This document shows, in pieces, positions 1-8,423 of a stretch of 64,000 nucleotides of DNA. Origin of the DNA: Roseomonas populi (lineage in GTDB: Bacteria > Pseudomonadota > Alphaproteobacteria > Acetobacterales > Acetobacteraceae); NCBI RefSeq assembly GCF_024594815.1, contig NZ_JANJOU010000013.1, positions 1 to 64,000 on the forward strand, written 5' to 3'. The notes under the pieces were generated by a model. That model was not told where the DNA came from and did not search any database. It worked only from the letters and a program-made list of their open reading frames with translations. How positions within the stretch are numbered: position 1 is the stretch's first letter; every line of letters begins with the position of its first letter. Both the position numbers and the translations under genes were made by a program.

Positions 1-539
1 GCTCACCATTCTCGACGCTCAATACACCCCAACCTACCAAGACAACCATAATCGGCCACCCCAGCAAGCAGGACACATCAACGCGTCCATAACTTCCAAA
101 AAACCAGATGCAGTTTTGAAGGAACAACTCGAAGCTCTTCGCTTCGGCCCGCTTTCTTTACTTCAGTTCTTCTTCCCTCGTCAACACCTTTTGCTTTGCA
201 GCATTTGGTGGCTTCCGGAGAAGAACCTTCGCTCGTCGGCGGGAGCGGCGATGTAGCCCCGCCGCCGTCGAGGCGCAAGAGCTTTTTTCACCGAATTTTC
301 CCGAGACCCCGCGGCGCCTTCACCCCACAGCATCGCAACAGCAAAGAAGCCGTCTATGGCACTGTCGAGAGTTGATCGACCGAAATGGAACAACAGCTAT
401 CTGGGGAACACCGGGCCCGGATGAAAGTCCTGCCCAGGTCGTGCTTCATGACGGGCAAGCATAGCGCCCCGTATCCGCCAGCATAGCGGCAGTACCGTGG
501 GCATTCGGGGCCGGGGCGACCAGCGTGCTTGAGGAGGAA
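1..539. other. non-coding, AT-richer left edge; possible rRNA-operon leader
   Basis: No believable gene is present; the short open frames have no family signature. Base composition is visibly less GC-rich than the rest of the window. On the minus strand, downstream of the tRNA, there is a -35-like TTGACG at 184-179 with a weak GTAAAG at 161-156 (17-base spacer), then a purine-rich leader-like stretch and an imperfect inverted repeat (CTTCC-AAAA / TTTT-GAAG) near 88-122. This arrangement would suit a promoter and leader of an rRNA operon whose 16S gene lies left of base 1, but no rRNA sequence is inside the window. The alternative is the flank of an element integrated at the tRNA 3' end. Confidence 0.3.
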
Positions 540-614
540 TGGTGCCGGGTGCGAGAATCGAACTCGCGACCTATCGATTACGAATCGATTGCACTACCGC
601 TGTGCTAACCCGGC
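540..614 (-). tRNA. tRNA-Thr (anticodon CGT)
   Basis: Read on the minus strand this folds as a complete 75-base tRNA with encoded CCA: acceptor GCCGGGT pairs with ACCCGGC, D arm GCAC/GTGC, anticodon stem ATCGA/TCGAT with loop TTCGTAA, and T arm GCGAG/CTCGC with loop TTCGATT. The anticodon CGT reads the threonine codon ACG, which is frequent in this high-GC genome. The discriminator base is A. It stands alone, with hemY ending 113 bases upstream. Confidence 0.95.
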
Positions 615-727
615 CCATTCAGCAGCGCCGGAACCCTCCGGCGCGCTGCGGTGCCGCGCCTTCTAGCGGCAGCCGCGTCGCGGGGCAACCTCGCGCGTGC
701 ACGAACCCGGCACGCGCGAGGAAGATA

Positions 728-2017
728 TCAGGCGGTGGCCACCGCACCGCCCTTAGATACCCCACCTGTCCACTCGATGCGGCCGGGTGTGCCACAGGCC
801 TCGCACAGTGGCTCCCAACGCGCATGGATCGTGCCGCAGTTTAGGCACTGCCACCGCGGTTCCGGTGCCGCGGCCGCGGCCGCGCGCAGCCACTTCGCCT
901 CGGCAGCCCGGCCCGCAGCGCTGTCGCCCAATTCCACGGCGTCCATGTCCACCATGGCGAGGTAGGCGCGCCGGTCGGCGACGCCGGAGTTCACCAGCGC
1001 CTCCAGCTCTGCCCTGGCCCGCCCTGTCAGTCCCGCGGCCAGCGCCGATCGGCCGAGCACGAGGCGGCTCTCGGGGTGGCCCCGATTCTCCTGAGTCAGC
1101 GCCTCTGCGGCCTTCACCCGGGCCAGCGCATCGCCCTCATCGGCCAGATACGCCTCGGCGAGGTCGGGGTGCGGCGCAGCCTTCCAGGCGGTCTGCAGCG
1201 TGGATTTGGCACGCCGCGGGCTCCCCTCCCCCGCCTGCCGCCGGGCCACCGCCAGGGCGGCCGGCGCGAAGCCAGGATCGGCGGAGAGCGCCTGCTTCTC
1301 CAGCGAGGCCGCCAGGGCCGGCTCCGGCTCCTGCATGGATGCGGCCAGGGCCAACGCCGCCCGCCGGTGCCCTGTCATTCCATCGGCGGGCGAGAGCGCC
1401 AGCGCCTCGCGCCAGTCGCGGGTCCGCAGGGCCAGCGCCGCGCGCTCCTCCTTCACCCAGGCCGCGCCGGGCTGGGCAGCCTCGGCCTCCCGCGCCAGAC
1501 GCTGGGCGGCGGGCCAGTCCTCGCGCTGCATCGCGTCCCGCAGCAGCCCGCGAAGTCCCAGAAACTTCCCGTCCTCCCTCTGGGAGAGGAGGCGAAAGGC
1601 CTCGTTCGCGGATTCGTTGCGCCCGGCCATGCGCTCGGCCTCGGCCGTCAGCAGAAGCGTGTGCGGCGTGTCGCCCAGCAGGGTCCGGGCGCGGCGGATC
1701 TCCAACCGCGCCTGGTCCGGCGTGCCGGCGGCCAGCGCAACCAGCGCGCGGGTCACCGCAGCATCGCCATCGCGCCGGTGCCGCGCCTCGCGCCGCGCGC
1801 GGATCCGCGCGGGCCAGTTCCGCAGCGACCTCCAGCCGGAAAGCAGGCCGTGCAGCACCAGGAACAGCACCACAGCCCCGAGCAAGCCCAGCCAGACGGG
1901 CACGCCAATGAAGGTGTTGCCGACGGTGATCTCCACGTTCCCGCCGGTCTGACGGAGGAAGAGCGCCGCCCAGACCCCGAGAGCGAGGAGGATCAGCAAC
2001 CAAATCGCGCGGAGCAT
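728..2017 (-). CDS. hemY: HemY-type membrane TPR protein of haem biosynthesis cluster
   Basis: 429 residues. Two N-terminal membrane segments (about 3-23 and 40-60) followed by a long helical TPR-like region match the HemY_N/TPR family that sits in proteobacterial haem clusters; its exact role in haem synthesis is not settled (it is not the protoporphyrinogen oxidase also called HemY in Gram-positives). The C-terminus carries a rubredoxin-like zinc ribbon, Cys391-x2-Cys394 and Cys405-x2-Cys408. Its start overlaps the stop of the upstream Mic60 gene by one base (TGATG), so the two are translationally coupled in a hemC-hemD-mic60-hemY operon. Confidence 0.9.
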   Translation of the reverse strand: MLRAIWLLILLALGVWAALFLRQTGGNVEITVGNTFIGVPVWLGLLGAVVLFLVLHGLLSGWRSLRNWPARIRARREARHRRDGDAAVTRALVALAAGTPDQARLEIRRARTLLGDTPHTLLLTAEAERMAGRNESANEAFRLLSQREDGKFLGLRGLLRDAMQREDWPAAQRLAREAEAAQPGAAWVKEERAALALRTRDWREALALSPADGMTGHRRAALALAASMQEPEPALAASLEKQALSADPGFAPAALAVARRQAGEGSPRRAKSTLQTAWKAAPHPDLAEAYLADEGDALARVKAAEALTQENRGHPESRLVLGRSALAAGLTGRARAELEALVNSGVADRRAYLAMVDMDAVELGDSAAGRAAEAKWLRAAAAAAPEPRWQCLNCGTIHARWEPLCEACGTPGRIEWTGGVSKGGAVATA

Positions 2018-3735
2018 CAGTTGCTCCCCGTGCCGAGATCGCGCAGGGCCGCCCGCGCCTCGACGAGGTCGCGCGCCTGCCCGATCCAGCCCGCCATGGC
2101 GTTGCGGGAGGGCGGCGGCAGCTTCTCCAGCCGCGCAACGGCGCCCGGCAGGTCCCCGGCGTCGAGCGACCGCCGCGCCTGCTCCAGCTCGCCGGAAACG
2201 GCGTCGCCCACCACGACCTGATCGCCGCGCCGGACCGTCACCAGCCCCTGCAGCCGGGCCAGGGCGGATTCGGTCACCGTGCCGCCCTGCGGCTCGGCCG
2301 CCAGGCGGGCGGCGCGCGCCGCGTCCTCGAAGGAGAGGCGCAGCGCCGCCTCCGTCGGGGGGGCCGCTTCCCTGTAGCGGGCCAGGGCAACCGGCGGCGT
2401 CCCGGAAAGCCCGGACAGGGCCTGCCCGAGCGGCCGCCCGGCCTCCAGCGCCGTCTGGATCTGCCCGCGCGCGGCCAGGGCGCCGAGCCGGCGTTCCGCC
2501 GCCTCGGCCTGCGCCAGCCGCTGCTCGAATTGCTGGACCCGCTGGGCCAGCGCGGCCTCTTGCGCGGCCACGCGGCGGTTCATCTCGGCCTCGGCGTTGG
2601 AAAGGCGCTCGTCAACCGCCTTCGCGGCGGCATCGGCGCGGCTGTTCATCGCCTGCCCGGCCGCCTCCACGCGCTGGTTCAGCGCCTGGTCCAGGGCGGC
2701 GAGGCGCGGCCCGAAGGCCTGCTCCGCCGCGGTCACCCGGGCGGCCAGCGCCTGCTCCGCGCCGGTCAGGCGGTTCGCCAGCGTGCCCTCGGCCTGGGCG
2801 ATGCGGGCTTCGCCCCGGCGGCTCTCCTCGGCGACCCGGCTGTCGAGCGCGCCAAGGCGCTCCTCCAGCCGCCGCTGCCCTTCCGTGGCGGCGGTGCGCG
2901 CCTCGGCCACGGCGTTGCGCGCCGCCTCCAGGGCGGTGTTCAGCCCGGCCACGCCGTTACGGGCCTCCGCATCCACCACGGGCTTGGCGGCCAGATCGCG
3001 CGCGGCGGCCTCGGCGGCGTCCAGGCGGCGCTCGGCGTTCGCGGCGCGCTCCGCCAGGCCGGCGGCGGAGGGGCGAGCCTCAAGCGCGGAGAGGCGTGAA
3101 TCGACGGACGCCATCCGGGCCGCATCGGCCTGCTGCACGGCGGCGGGCGCCGGCTGCCGGTCGCGCGGGCTGGAGACGAGGTAGGCCACGGCCCCACCGA
3201 GCACGACCACGGCGGCCGCAATGGGCAGGATAGCCGGCTCGAAGCGCCGGGCGGGTGCGTTCAGCGTCGCCGGGGGTGGCGGGGCGGGCGGCGTGACCGG
3301 GGCGGCCGCGGGCGGCACCGGACCGGTCCCGGCAGGCGCGGCCCCCATCGAGGCGGCCCCAATGGGGGCAGCACCGGTGGATCGAGTTGCGCCGGACGCA
3401 GACCCAGTGGATGGCCCAGTGGATGGCCCAATGGGCGCCCCAGTGGATGCGGAAGCGCTGGACGCGAAATCGGCGAGCTCGGCTCCGGCAGGGGCGGTCC
3501 CGGCGGCCATGGACGGATCAAGGCCGGCGGAGGGCGTCGGCTCCGCGGGCGCGCCGCCCTGCGCCATCTCGGCGGCGGAGGGGATGGGCCCGGCCGGGGA
3601 GGTGGCGTCCTTGCCGGCCGGGTTGGCGGCGCCGCCCGTCTTGCCCCCCTTCCCGCCGGGGGCGGCGGGGCTGACCTTGGCGCGGGCGCTGCCCGGGGGG
3701 GTTTTCGGCGTGTCGCTCATGGGATCAGGGTTCAT
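2017..3735 (-). CDS. Mic60/mitofilin-family inner membrane protein
   Basis: About 572 residues. A low-complexity Ala/Pro/Gly-rich N-terminal part (1-160) is followed by one membrane helix (about 166-185), a long Ala/Glu/Arg-rich coiled coil (about 190-430) and a helical C-terminal domain in the mitofilin position. This architecture and its location between hemD and hemY match alphaproteobacterial Mic60, the homologue of the mitochondrial crista-junction protein. The start at 3735 is chosen because its ATG overlaps the hemD stop as ATGA; an ATG at 3720 is the alternative. A longer upstream frame runs inside hemD and is not favoured. A 12-base tandem repeat lies in the linker (3403-3450). Confidence 0.8.
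   Translation of the reverse strand: MNPDPMSDTPKTPPGSARAKVSPAAPGGKGGKTGGAANPAGKDATSPAGPIPSAAEMAQGGAPAEPTPSAGLDPSMAAGTAPAGAELADFASSASASTGAPIGPSTGPSTGSASGATRSTGAAPIGAASMGAAPAGTGPVPPAAAPVTPPAPPPPATLNAPARRFEPAILPIAAAVVVLGGAVAYLVSSPRDRQPAPAAVQQADAARMASVDSRLSALEARPSAAGLAERAANAERRLDAAEAAARDLAAKPVVDAEARNGVAGLNTALEAARNAVAEARTAATEGQRRLEERLGALDSRVAEESRRGEARIAQAEGTLANRLTGAEQALAARVTAAEQAFGPRLAALDQALNQRVEAAGQAMNSRADAAAKAVDERLSNAEAEMNRRVAAQEAALAQRVQQFEQRLAQAEAAERRLGALAARGQIQTALEAGRPLGQALSGLSGTPPVALARYREAAPPTEAALRLSFEDAARAARLAAEPQGGTVTESALARLQGLVTVRRGDQVVVGDAVSGELEQARRSLDAGDLPGAVARLEKLPPPSRNAMAGWIGQARDLVEARAALRDLGTGSN
3403..3450. repeat. 12-bp imperfect tandem repeat, four units
   Basis: Four consecutive units based on CCCAGTGGATGG, the third being diverged (CCCAATGGGCGC). 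They are in frame within the Mic60-like gene and encode its Ser/Thr/Gly/Pro linker before the membrane helix. Length variation by whole units would keep the frame. Confidence 0.75.
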
Positions 3736-4478
3736 CCTTCTGGGAGAGACGTCGAGGGAGGGGGACCGAGCAGGTCCAGCAACGCGTCCTGATCCGGTCG
3801 TGGCGCCACGTCCAGCCCCTTCCAGGGAAGTCCGGACGCGGCCCGGGCCACGCGGCCGCTCAACGCCAGGGCGCGAATGTCGGTTGCCGCGCCGCACAAC
3901 CCGGCCGCCCGCAGCAGGGAGAGTGCAACCCGGGCGCTGCGCGGCGAAAGGAAAAGGGCGGCCCGGACCTCTCCCGCCCGAAGGGCGGCGTGCGCCTCCG
4001 GCGGAAGCACGGCGCTCTCCGCGGCGGCATAGGCATCCCGCCGGATCACATCGAACCCCCGCGAGAGGAGGTCTGCCGCCAGTTCGTCGCCATAGCCCTC
4101 TCCCGCTGCCAGCAGCACCGGCCCCGCGGACGGGTCCAGCCGGCTCGCGGCCAGGGAAGCGAGGGAGGTGGCATCGCCACTGGCCGCCGCCACGTCCCTG
4201 AAGCCCGCCGCGCGGGCGGCATCGGCCGTCCCCTCCCCCACCGCCAGCACGGGCAGGTCCGGCGGGCAGGCATCGGCCAGGGCCGGGATGGCGGCCGCGC
4301 TAGGCAGCAGCGCCGCGCGCGCGCCCGGCACGGGCTCGATGGGAAGGGGGGTGAGGACCAGGGCGGGGGCGATCACCGGGCGCCAGCCCAGCGCAGCCAC
4401 CCGCGCGGCCGTGGCCGAGGCCCCCGGCTCCGGCCGGGTGATCAGGCATGCAGGGGCCGCGGGCGGCCCCTCAGCCAA
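3732..4478 (-). CDS. hemD: uroporphyrinogen-III synthase
   Basis: Catalyses cyclisation of hydroxymethylbilane to uroporphyrinogen III in the cytoplasm. About 248 residues, the normal size. HemD sequences are poorly conserved; the call rests on the N-terminal LITRPEPGA-type motif, the alternating alpha/beta pattern with FLSPRSARV near the C-terminal third, and position directly after hemC. The start is uncertain: no ATG lies close to the conserved N-terminus. A TTG at 4478, overlapping the hemC end by 8 bases, gives a natural length; an upstream ATG at 4541 would add a 21-residue Ser/Pro/Arg-rich tail lying inside hemC. Confidence 0.85.
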   Translation of the reverse strand: MAEGPPAAPACLITRPEPGASATAARVAALGWRPVIAPALVLTPLPIEPVPGARAALLPSAAAIPALADACPPDLPVLAVGEGTADAARAAGFRDVAAASGDATSLASLAASRLDPSAGPVLLAAGEGYGDELAADLLSRGFDVIRRDAYAAAESAVLPPEAHAALRAGEVRAALFLSPRSARVALSLLRAAGLCGAATDIRALALSGRVARAASGLPWKGLDVAPRPDQDALLDLLGPPPSTSLPEG

Positions 4479-5505
4479 AGATGTCGGCCGGGCTGTCGGC
4501 CCGCAGGCTGTCGCCGAGCTCGGCGCCGATCGCCTCGGCATCCGCCACCGCCCCGTGCAGGCTGCGCTTCAGCAAGAACGATCCGTCCGGCCGGGCCACC
4601 AGCCCGGTCAGGTGCAGGCGCCCATCTGGCAGCAGGCGCGCGTGGCCGCCGATAGGCGTGCGGCAGGAGCCGTCGAGCGAGGCGAGCAGCGCCCTCTCAG
4701 CCCGGGAAACGGCGCGTGCCTCCCGGTCCTCGATCCCGCCCAGCAGCTCGTGCAGCTCCGTATCCTCTTCCCGCACCGTCACGCCGATGATGCCCTGGCC
4801 GGCGGCCGGCACCATCGCCTCGGGGTCCAGGATCACCATGCCCGGCGGGGAGAGGTCCATGCGCCGAAGCCCGGCGAGCGCCAGCAGGGTGGCGTCCGCC
4901 TCCCCCTCCGCCAACTTTCGCAGGCGGGTCTGCACGTTGCCGCGGATCATCCCCACGGCCAGGTCGGGCCGGGAATGGAGGATCTGCGCCTGGCGCCGCA
5001 GGCTGGCCGTGCCCAGCCGGGCGCCGGCGGGGATGCTGCCGATCGGGTCCGCCGGGTCCAGCGCGCCCATGCCCGGGCCGGGGATCAGCACGTCCCGGCT
5101 GTCCTCCCGCTTCAGGGTGCAGGCCAGCACCACGCCGGGGGGCATCTCCGTCTCCAGGTCCTTCAGGCTGTGGACGGCGAAGTCGATCCGCCCGTCCAGC
5201 AGCGCCTCGTGGATCTCCTTGGCGAAGAGGCCCTTGCCGCCCACATCAGCCAGGCGCCGGTCCTGGATGGCGTCGCCCGATGTCTGGATGACGTGCTCCT
5301 CGAAGGCCCCGGCATTGCGCAGCACCGGGCAGAAATGGAGCACCATTTCCAGGAAGCAGCGCGTCTGCCACAGGGCCAGCGGCGAGCCGCGGGTGCCCAC
5401 GCGCAGCGGTAGGCTCCGCATATGCGGGCGCACCTTAGGCGCCCCGGTCGGGGCCGGGGCCTTCAGGGCCCCGATCGGGTCCGGGGCGGGGTGGGCAGAC
5501 GACAT
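4471..5505 (-). CDS. hemC: hydroxymethylbilane synthase (porphobilinogen deaminase)
   Basis: Joins four porphobilinogen molecules into hydroxymethylbilane for haem synthesis. 344 residues with [13 protein letters not shown] at the start of the conserved domain, the arginine-rich [11 protein letters not shown] cofactor region and the dipyrromethane-attaching cysteine Cys281 in [11 protein letters not shown]. The first 28 residues are Pro/Ala-rich and not part of the family; a start at Met29 (5421) is equally possible. It is the first gene of the hemC-hemD-mic60-hemY operon and is divergent from tsaD, with only about 48 bases between the starts. Confidence 0.93.
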   Translation of the reverse strand: MSSAHPAPDPIGALKAPAPTGAPKVRPHMRSLPLRVGTRGSPLALWQTRCFLEMVLHFCPVLRNAGAFEEHVIQTSGDAIQDRRLADVGGKGLFAKEIHEALLDGRIDFAVHSLKDLETEMPPGVVLACTLKREDSRDVLIPGPGMGALDPADPIGSIPAGARLGTASLRRQAQILHSRPDLAVGMIRGNVQTRLRKLAEGEADATLLALAGLRRMDLSPPGMVILDPEAMVPAAGQGIIGVTVREEDTELHELLGGIEDREARAVSRAERALLASLDGSCRTPIGGHARLLPDGRLHLTGLVARPDGSFLLKRSLHGAVADAEAIGAELGDSLRADSPADIFG

Positions 5506-5553
5506 GGCGGCGTCTTAGAACCGCGCCGCGAAACGTGGAAGGCATGTGACGGA

Positions 5554-6588
5554 ATGGACCTTGCCGGTCCGGTCCCTGGGCCCGTCCTGGGGATCGAGAG
5601 CAGCTGCGACGAGACGGCCGCCGCCGTGCTGGCGCCGGACGGCACCATCCTCGCGGAAACCGTGTTCAGCCAGACGGAGGACCATGCCCGCTTCGGCGGC
5701 GTGGTGCCCGAACTGGCCGCGCGCGCCCACCTGGCCCGCCTCCCCGATCTCGTGGCGGAGGTGCTGGGCCGCGCCGGGGTGGCGCCGGGCGACCTCGGCG
5801 GCGTGGCCGCCACCTCCGGGCCGGGGCTGATCGGCGGGCTGATCGTGGGCGCCAGCTACGGCAAGGGCCTGGCCATGGCGCACGGGCTGCCTTTCGTGGC
5901 GGTGAACCATCTGGAGGCCCACGCCCTCACCCCCCGCCTTCCCGGCCTGCTGCCGGAAGGGGCGCGCTTCCCCTACCTTCTCCTCCTTCTCTCTGGCGGC
6001 CATTGCCAGTGCGTGGCGGTGGAGGGGCTGGGCCGCTACCGCCGCCTGGGCACCACCCTGGATGATGCGGTGGGCGAGGCCTTCGACAAGGCCGCGAAGC
6101 TGCTGGGCCTGCCCTGGCCCGGCGGCCCGCACCTGGAGCGCCTGGCGCAACAGGGCGATCCCGCCCGCATCCCCCTGCCCCGCCCCCTGATGGGCCGGGC
6201 CGGCTGCGACTTCTCCTTCTCCGGCCTGAAAACGGCCGTGGCGCAGGCCGTGGCCAAGGGCGGCGACCGCGCGGACATCGCCGCCGCCTTCCAGGCCTCC
6301 GTGGCTGCCGTGGTGGCGGACCGCGCCCGCCACGCCCTCGCCATGGCGCCCGGCGCCACCGCCCTCGTCGTCTCCGGCGGCGTCGCGGCCAACACCGGCC
6401 TCCGCACCGCCCTGGCGCGGGTGGCGGAAACGGCCGGCCTGCCCCTCGTCGCGCCCCCCATCCGCCTATGCACCGACAACGCCGTCATGGTCGCCTGGGC
6501 GGGGATCGAGCGGCTGCGCGAGGGCCTGACCGACCCCTGGGACCACGCCCCCCGCCCCCGCTGGCCGCTGGATGAACTGACCGTCTGA
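5554..6588 (+). CDS. tsaD: tRNA N6-adenosine threonylcarbamoyltransferase
   Basis: Transfers threonylcarbamoyl to A37 of ANN-reading tRNAs with TsaB and TsaE. 344 residues. GIESSCDET (13-21) is the family N-terminal motif; the iron-binding His119 and His123 are in HLEAH, and the ASKHA-fold phosphate loops LLLLSGGH and VVSGGVAAN are present. The ATG at 5554 starts just before the conserved domain; a longer open frame upstream overlaps hemC and is rejected. rlmJ follows after 15 bases and gpsA overlaps rlmJ, so the three form one operon. Confidence 0.95.
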   Translation: MDLAGPVPGPVLGIESSCDETAAAVLAPDGTILAETVFSQTEDHARFGGVVPELAARAHLARLPDLVAEVLGRAGVAPGDLGGVAATSGPGLIGGLIVGASYGKGLAMAHGLPFVAVNHLEAHALTPRLPGLLPEGARFPYLLLLLSGGHCQCVAVEGLGRYRRLGTTLDDAVGEAFDKAAKLLGLPWPGGPHLERLAQQGDPARIPLPRPLMGRAGCDFSFSGLKTAVAQAVAKGGDRADIAAAFQASVAAVVADRARHALAMAPGATALVVSGGVAANTGLRTALARVAETAGLPLVAPPIRLCTDNAVMVAWAGIERLREGLTDPWDHAPRPRWPLDELTV

Positions 6589-6603
6589 CATGAACGACCG
6601 CCC

Positions 6604-7428
6604 ATGAACTACCGGCACGCCTTCCACGCCGCGAACTTCGCGGACTGCATGAAGCACGCCCTGGTCCACGCCCTGGTCACGGCGCTGGCCCGCAAGCCCA
6701 CCCCGTTCCGCGTGCTGGACACCCATGCCGGCATCGGCCTCTACGACCTGCAATCCGAGGAGGCCCGCCGCACTGGGGAGTGGCGGGACGGGATCGGGCT
6801 GCTGGAGCGGGTGCAGGAGGGGCCGCTGCTGCCCTGGCTCGAGGTGGTCCGCTCCTTCCCGCGCGGCACCTACCCCGGCAGCCCCGCGCTGATCCGCGCC
6901 CTGATGCGCACCGAGGACCACTTGGCCCTGTGCGAGCTGCACCCAGAGGACGCCGACACCCTTCGCGCGGCCTTCAAAGGTGATGCCCAGGTCTCCATCC
7001 ACCGGCGCGACGCCTACGAGGCGCTCACCGCTCTCACCCCCTTCCCCGAGCGGCGCGGCCTGGTGCTGATGGACCCGCCCTTCGAGCAGGAGGGCGAGTA
7101 CGAGCGGCTGGTGGCGGGAATGCGCGGCGTCGCCCGCCGCTTCCGCCCAGCGGTGCAGGCCGCCTGGTACCCGGTGAAGCACCGCACTCCCGTCCGCGAC
7201 TTCCACGACGCCCTGCGCGAATCCGGCCTGCGCGACGTGCTGGCCCTCGAGTTGTGGCTGCGGGAGCCCACCGATCCCACCCGGCTGAATGGCAGCGGCA
7301 TGGTCGTGCTCAACCCGCCCTTCGGCTTCGCGGACACTGCCCGTGCCATCCTTGCCGCCCTGAACGCGGCCTTTCGGAGTGACGAACCCGGGCAGGGCTG
7401 GGCCGTGACGGAGATCGTGCCCGAATGA
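6604..7428 (+). CDS. rlmJ: 23S rRNA (adenine2030-N6)-methyltransferase
   Basis: 274 residues. The N-terminus NYRHAFHAANFADCMKH is the RlmJ signature, and the N6-adenine methyltransferase motif DPPF is at 157-160 (LMDPPFEQ). RlmJ methylates A2030 of 23S rRNA using S-adenosylmethionine. The gene is the middle one of tsaD-rlmJ-gpsA; its stop overlaps the gpsA start as ATGA. Confidence 0.92.
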   Translation: MNYRHAFHAANFADCMKHALVHALVTALARKPTPFRVLDTHAGIGLYDLQSEEARRTGEWRDGIGLLERVQEGPLLPWLEVVRSFPRGTYPGSPALIRALMRTEDHLALCELHPEDADTLRAAFKGDAQVSIHRRDAYEALTALTPFPERRGLVLMDPPFEQEGEYERLVAGMRGVARRFRPAVQAAWYPVKHRTPVRDFHDALRESGLRDVLALELWLREPTDPTRLNGSGMVVLNPPFGFADTARAILAALNAAFRSDEPGQGWAVTEIVPE

Positions 7429-8423
7429 GCCAGTCCATGCAGGGGCACGGAAAGCTCGCCGTGATCGGCGCCGGCGCCTGGGGAACGGCGCTGGCCGTCC
7501 AGGCCCGCCGTGCCGGCGGAGAGGTCTCCCTCTGGGCGCGGGAACCGGCGCGGGCGCTGGCCATGCAGGCCCTGAGGAGCAATGCCCGCCACCTGCCCGA
7601 CACCCACCTGCCCCCCGGCCTGCACGTCACGGCCGACGCGCGGGAGGTTCTCTCCGGCGCCGAACTCGCCGTGCTGGCCGTGCCCACCCAGCATCTCGGC
7701 GCCGTGCTGGGCGACCTGCCGCGCCTCCCGCCCAGCATCGCCGTCGCCAAGGGCGTCGAGGCGGGAACGCTGCTCTTCCCGCTGGAGATCCTGGCGCAGG
7801 CCCGCCCCGGCCTGCCGGCCGCCGTGCTGTCCGGCCCCAACTTCGCGCATGAGGTGGCGGAAGGACTGCCGGCCGCCGCCGTGGTCGCCAGCGCGGACGC
7901 CGCCCTGCGCGGGGCCGCCATTGCCCGCCTCGGCACGCCCGGCTTCCGGCTCTACGCGGGGTCGGACCCGCTCGGGGTGCAGGTGGCCGGGGCAGCGAAG
8001 AACGTGGCGGCCATCGCCGCCGGGGCCGCGATCGGCGCCGGGCTGGGGGAGAACGCCCGCGCCGCCATCGTCACCCGCGCCCTGGCGGAGATCGCGCGCC
8101 TGGCGGTGGCGCTGGGCGGGCGCGGGGACACGGTTGCGGGCCTGGCGGGGCTGGGCGACCTGATGCTCACCTGCGCCGGCGCGTCCAGCCGCAACTTCTC
8201 CCTCGGCCTCGCCCTTGGCCGCGGGGAGCGGGCGGAGGACGTGCTCGCCGGCCGCTCCTCCGTGACCGAGGGCGCGGCGACCGCCCCCGCCCTCCTCGCC
8301 CGCGCCGCGGCGGCCGGGGTGGAACTGCCGATCTGCGCCGCCGTGGCCGGGGTCCTGGAAGGGGCCTTTACGGTTCAGGGGGCGATGGAGAGTCTTCTCG
8401 GCCGTCCTCGCCGGGCGGAGTAG
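7425..8423 (+). CDS. gpsA: glycerol-3-phosphate dehydrogenase (NAD(P)+)
   Basis: Reduces dihydroxyacetone phosphate to sn-glycerol-3-phosphate, the backbone precursor of phospholipids. 332 residues, standard length. Nucleotide-binding motif GAGAWGTALA at 15-24, the SGPNFAHEV motif, catalytic Lys192 in AAKNVAAIA and the C-terminal domain motif GLGDLMLTC are visible. The start overlaps the rlmJ stop by four bases. Its last 56 bases overlap, on the opposite strand, the end of the alginate-lyase-like gene. Confidence 0.96.
   Translation: MSQSMQGHGKLAVIGAGAWGTALAVQARRAGGEVSLWAREPARALAMQALRSNARHLPDTHLPPGLHVTADAREVLSGAELAVLAVPTQHLGAVLGDLPRLPPSIAVAKGVEAGTLLFPLEILAQARPGLPAAVLSGPNFAHEVAEGLPAAAVVASADAALRGAAIARLGTPGFRLYAGSDPLGVQVAGAAKNVAAIAAGAAIGAGLGENARAAIVTRALAEIARLAVALGGRGDTVAGLAGLGDLMLTCAGASSRNFSLGLALGRGERAEDVLAGRSSVTEGAATAPALLARAAAAGVELPICAAVAGVLEGAFTVQGAMESLLGRPRRAE

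Noticed and set aside
1-393. Two short minus-strand open frames at the left edge
   Set aside because: They overlap each other in different frames, have no homology signature and lie in AT-richer non-coding DNA.
3732-4541. hemD start at the ATG at 4541
   Set aside because: It would add a Ser/Pro/Arg-rich segment lying inside hemC and not found before the conserved HemD N-terminus; a TTG at 4478 fits better, though this remains uncertain.
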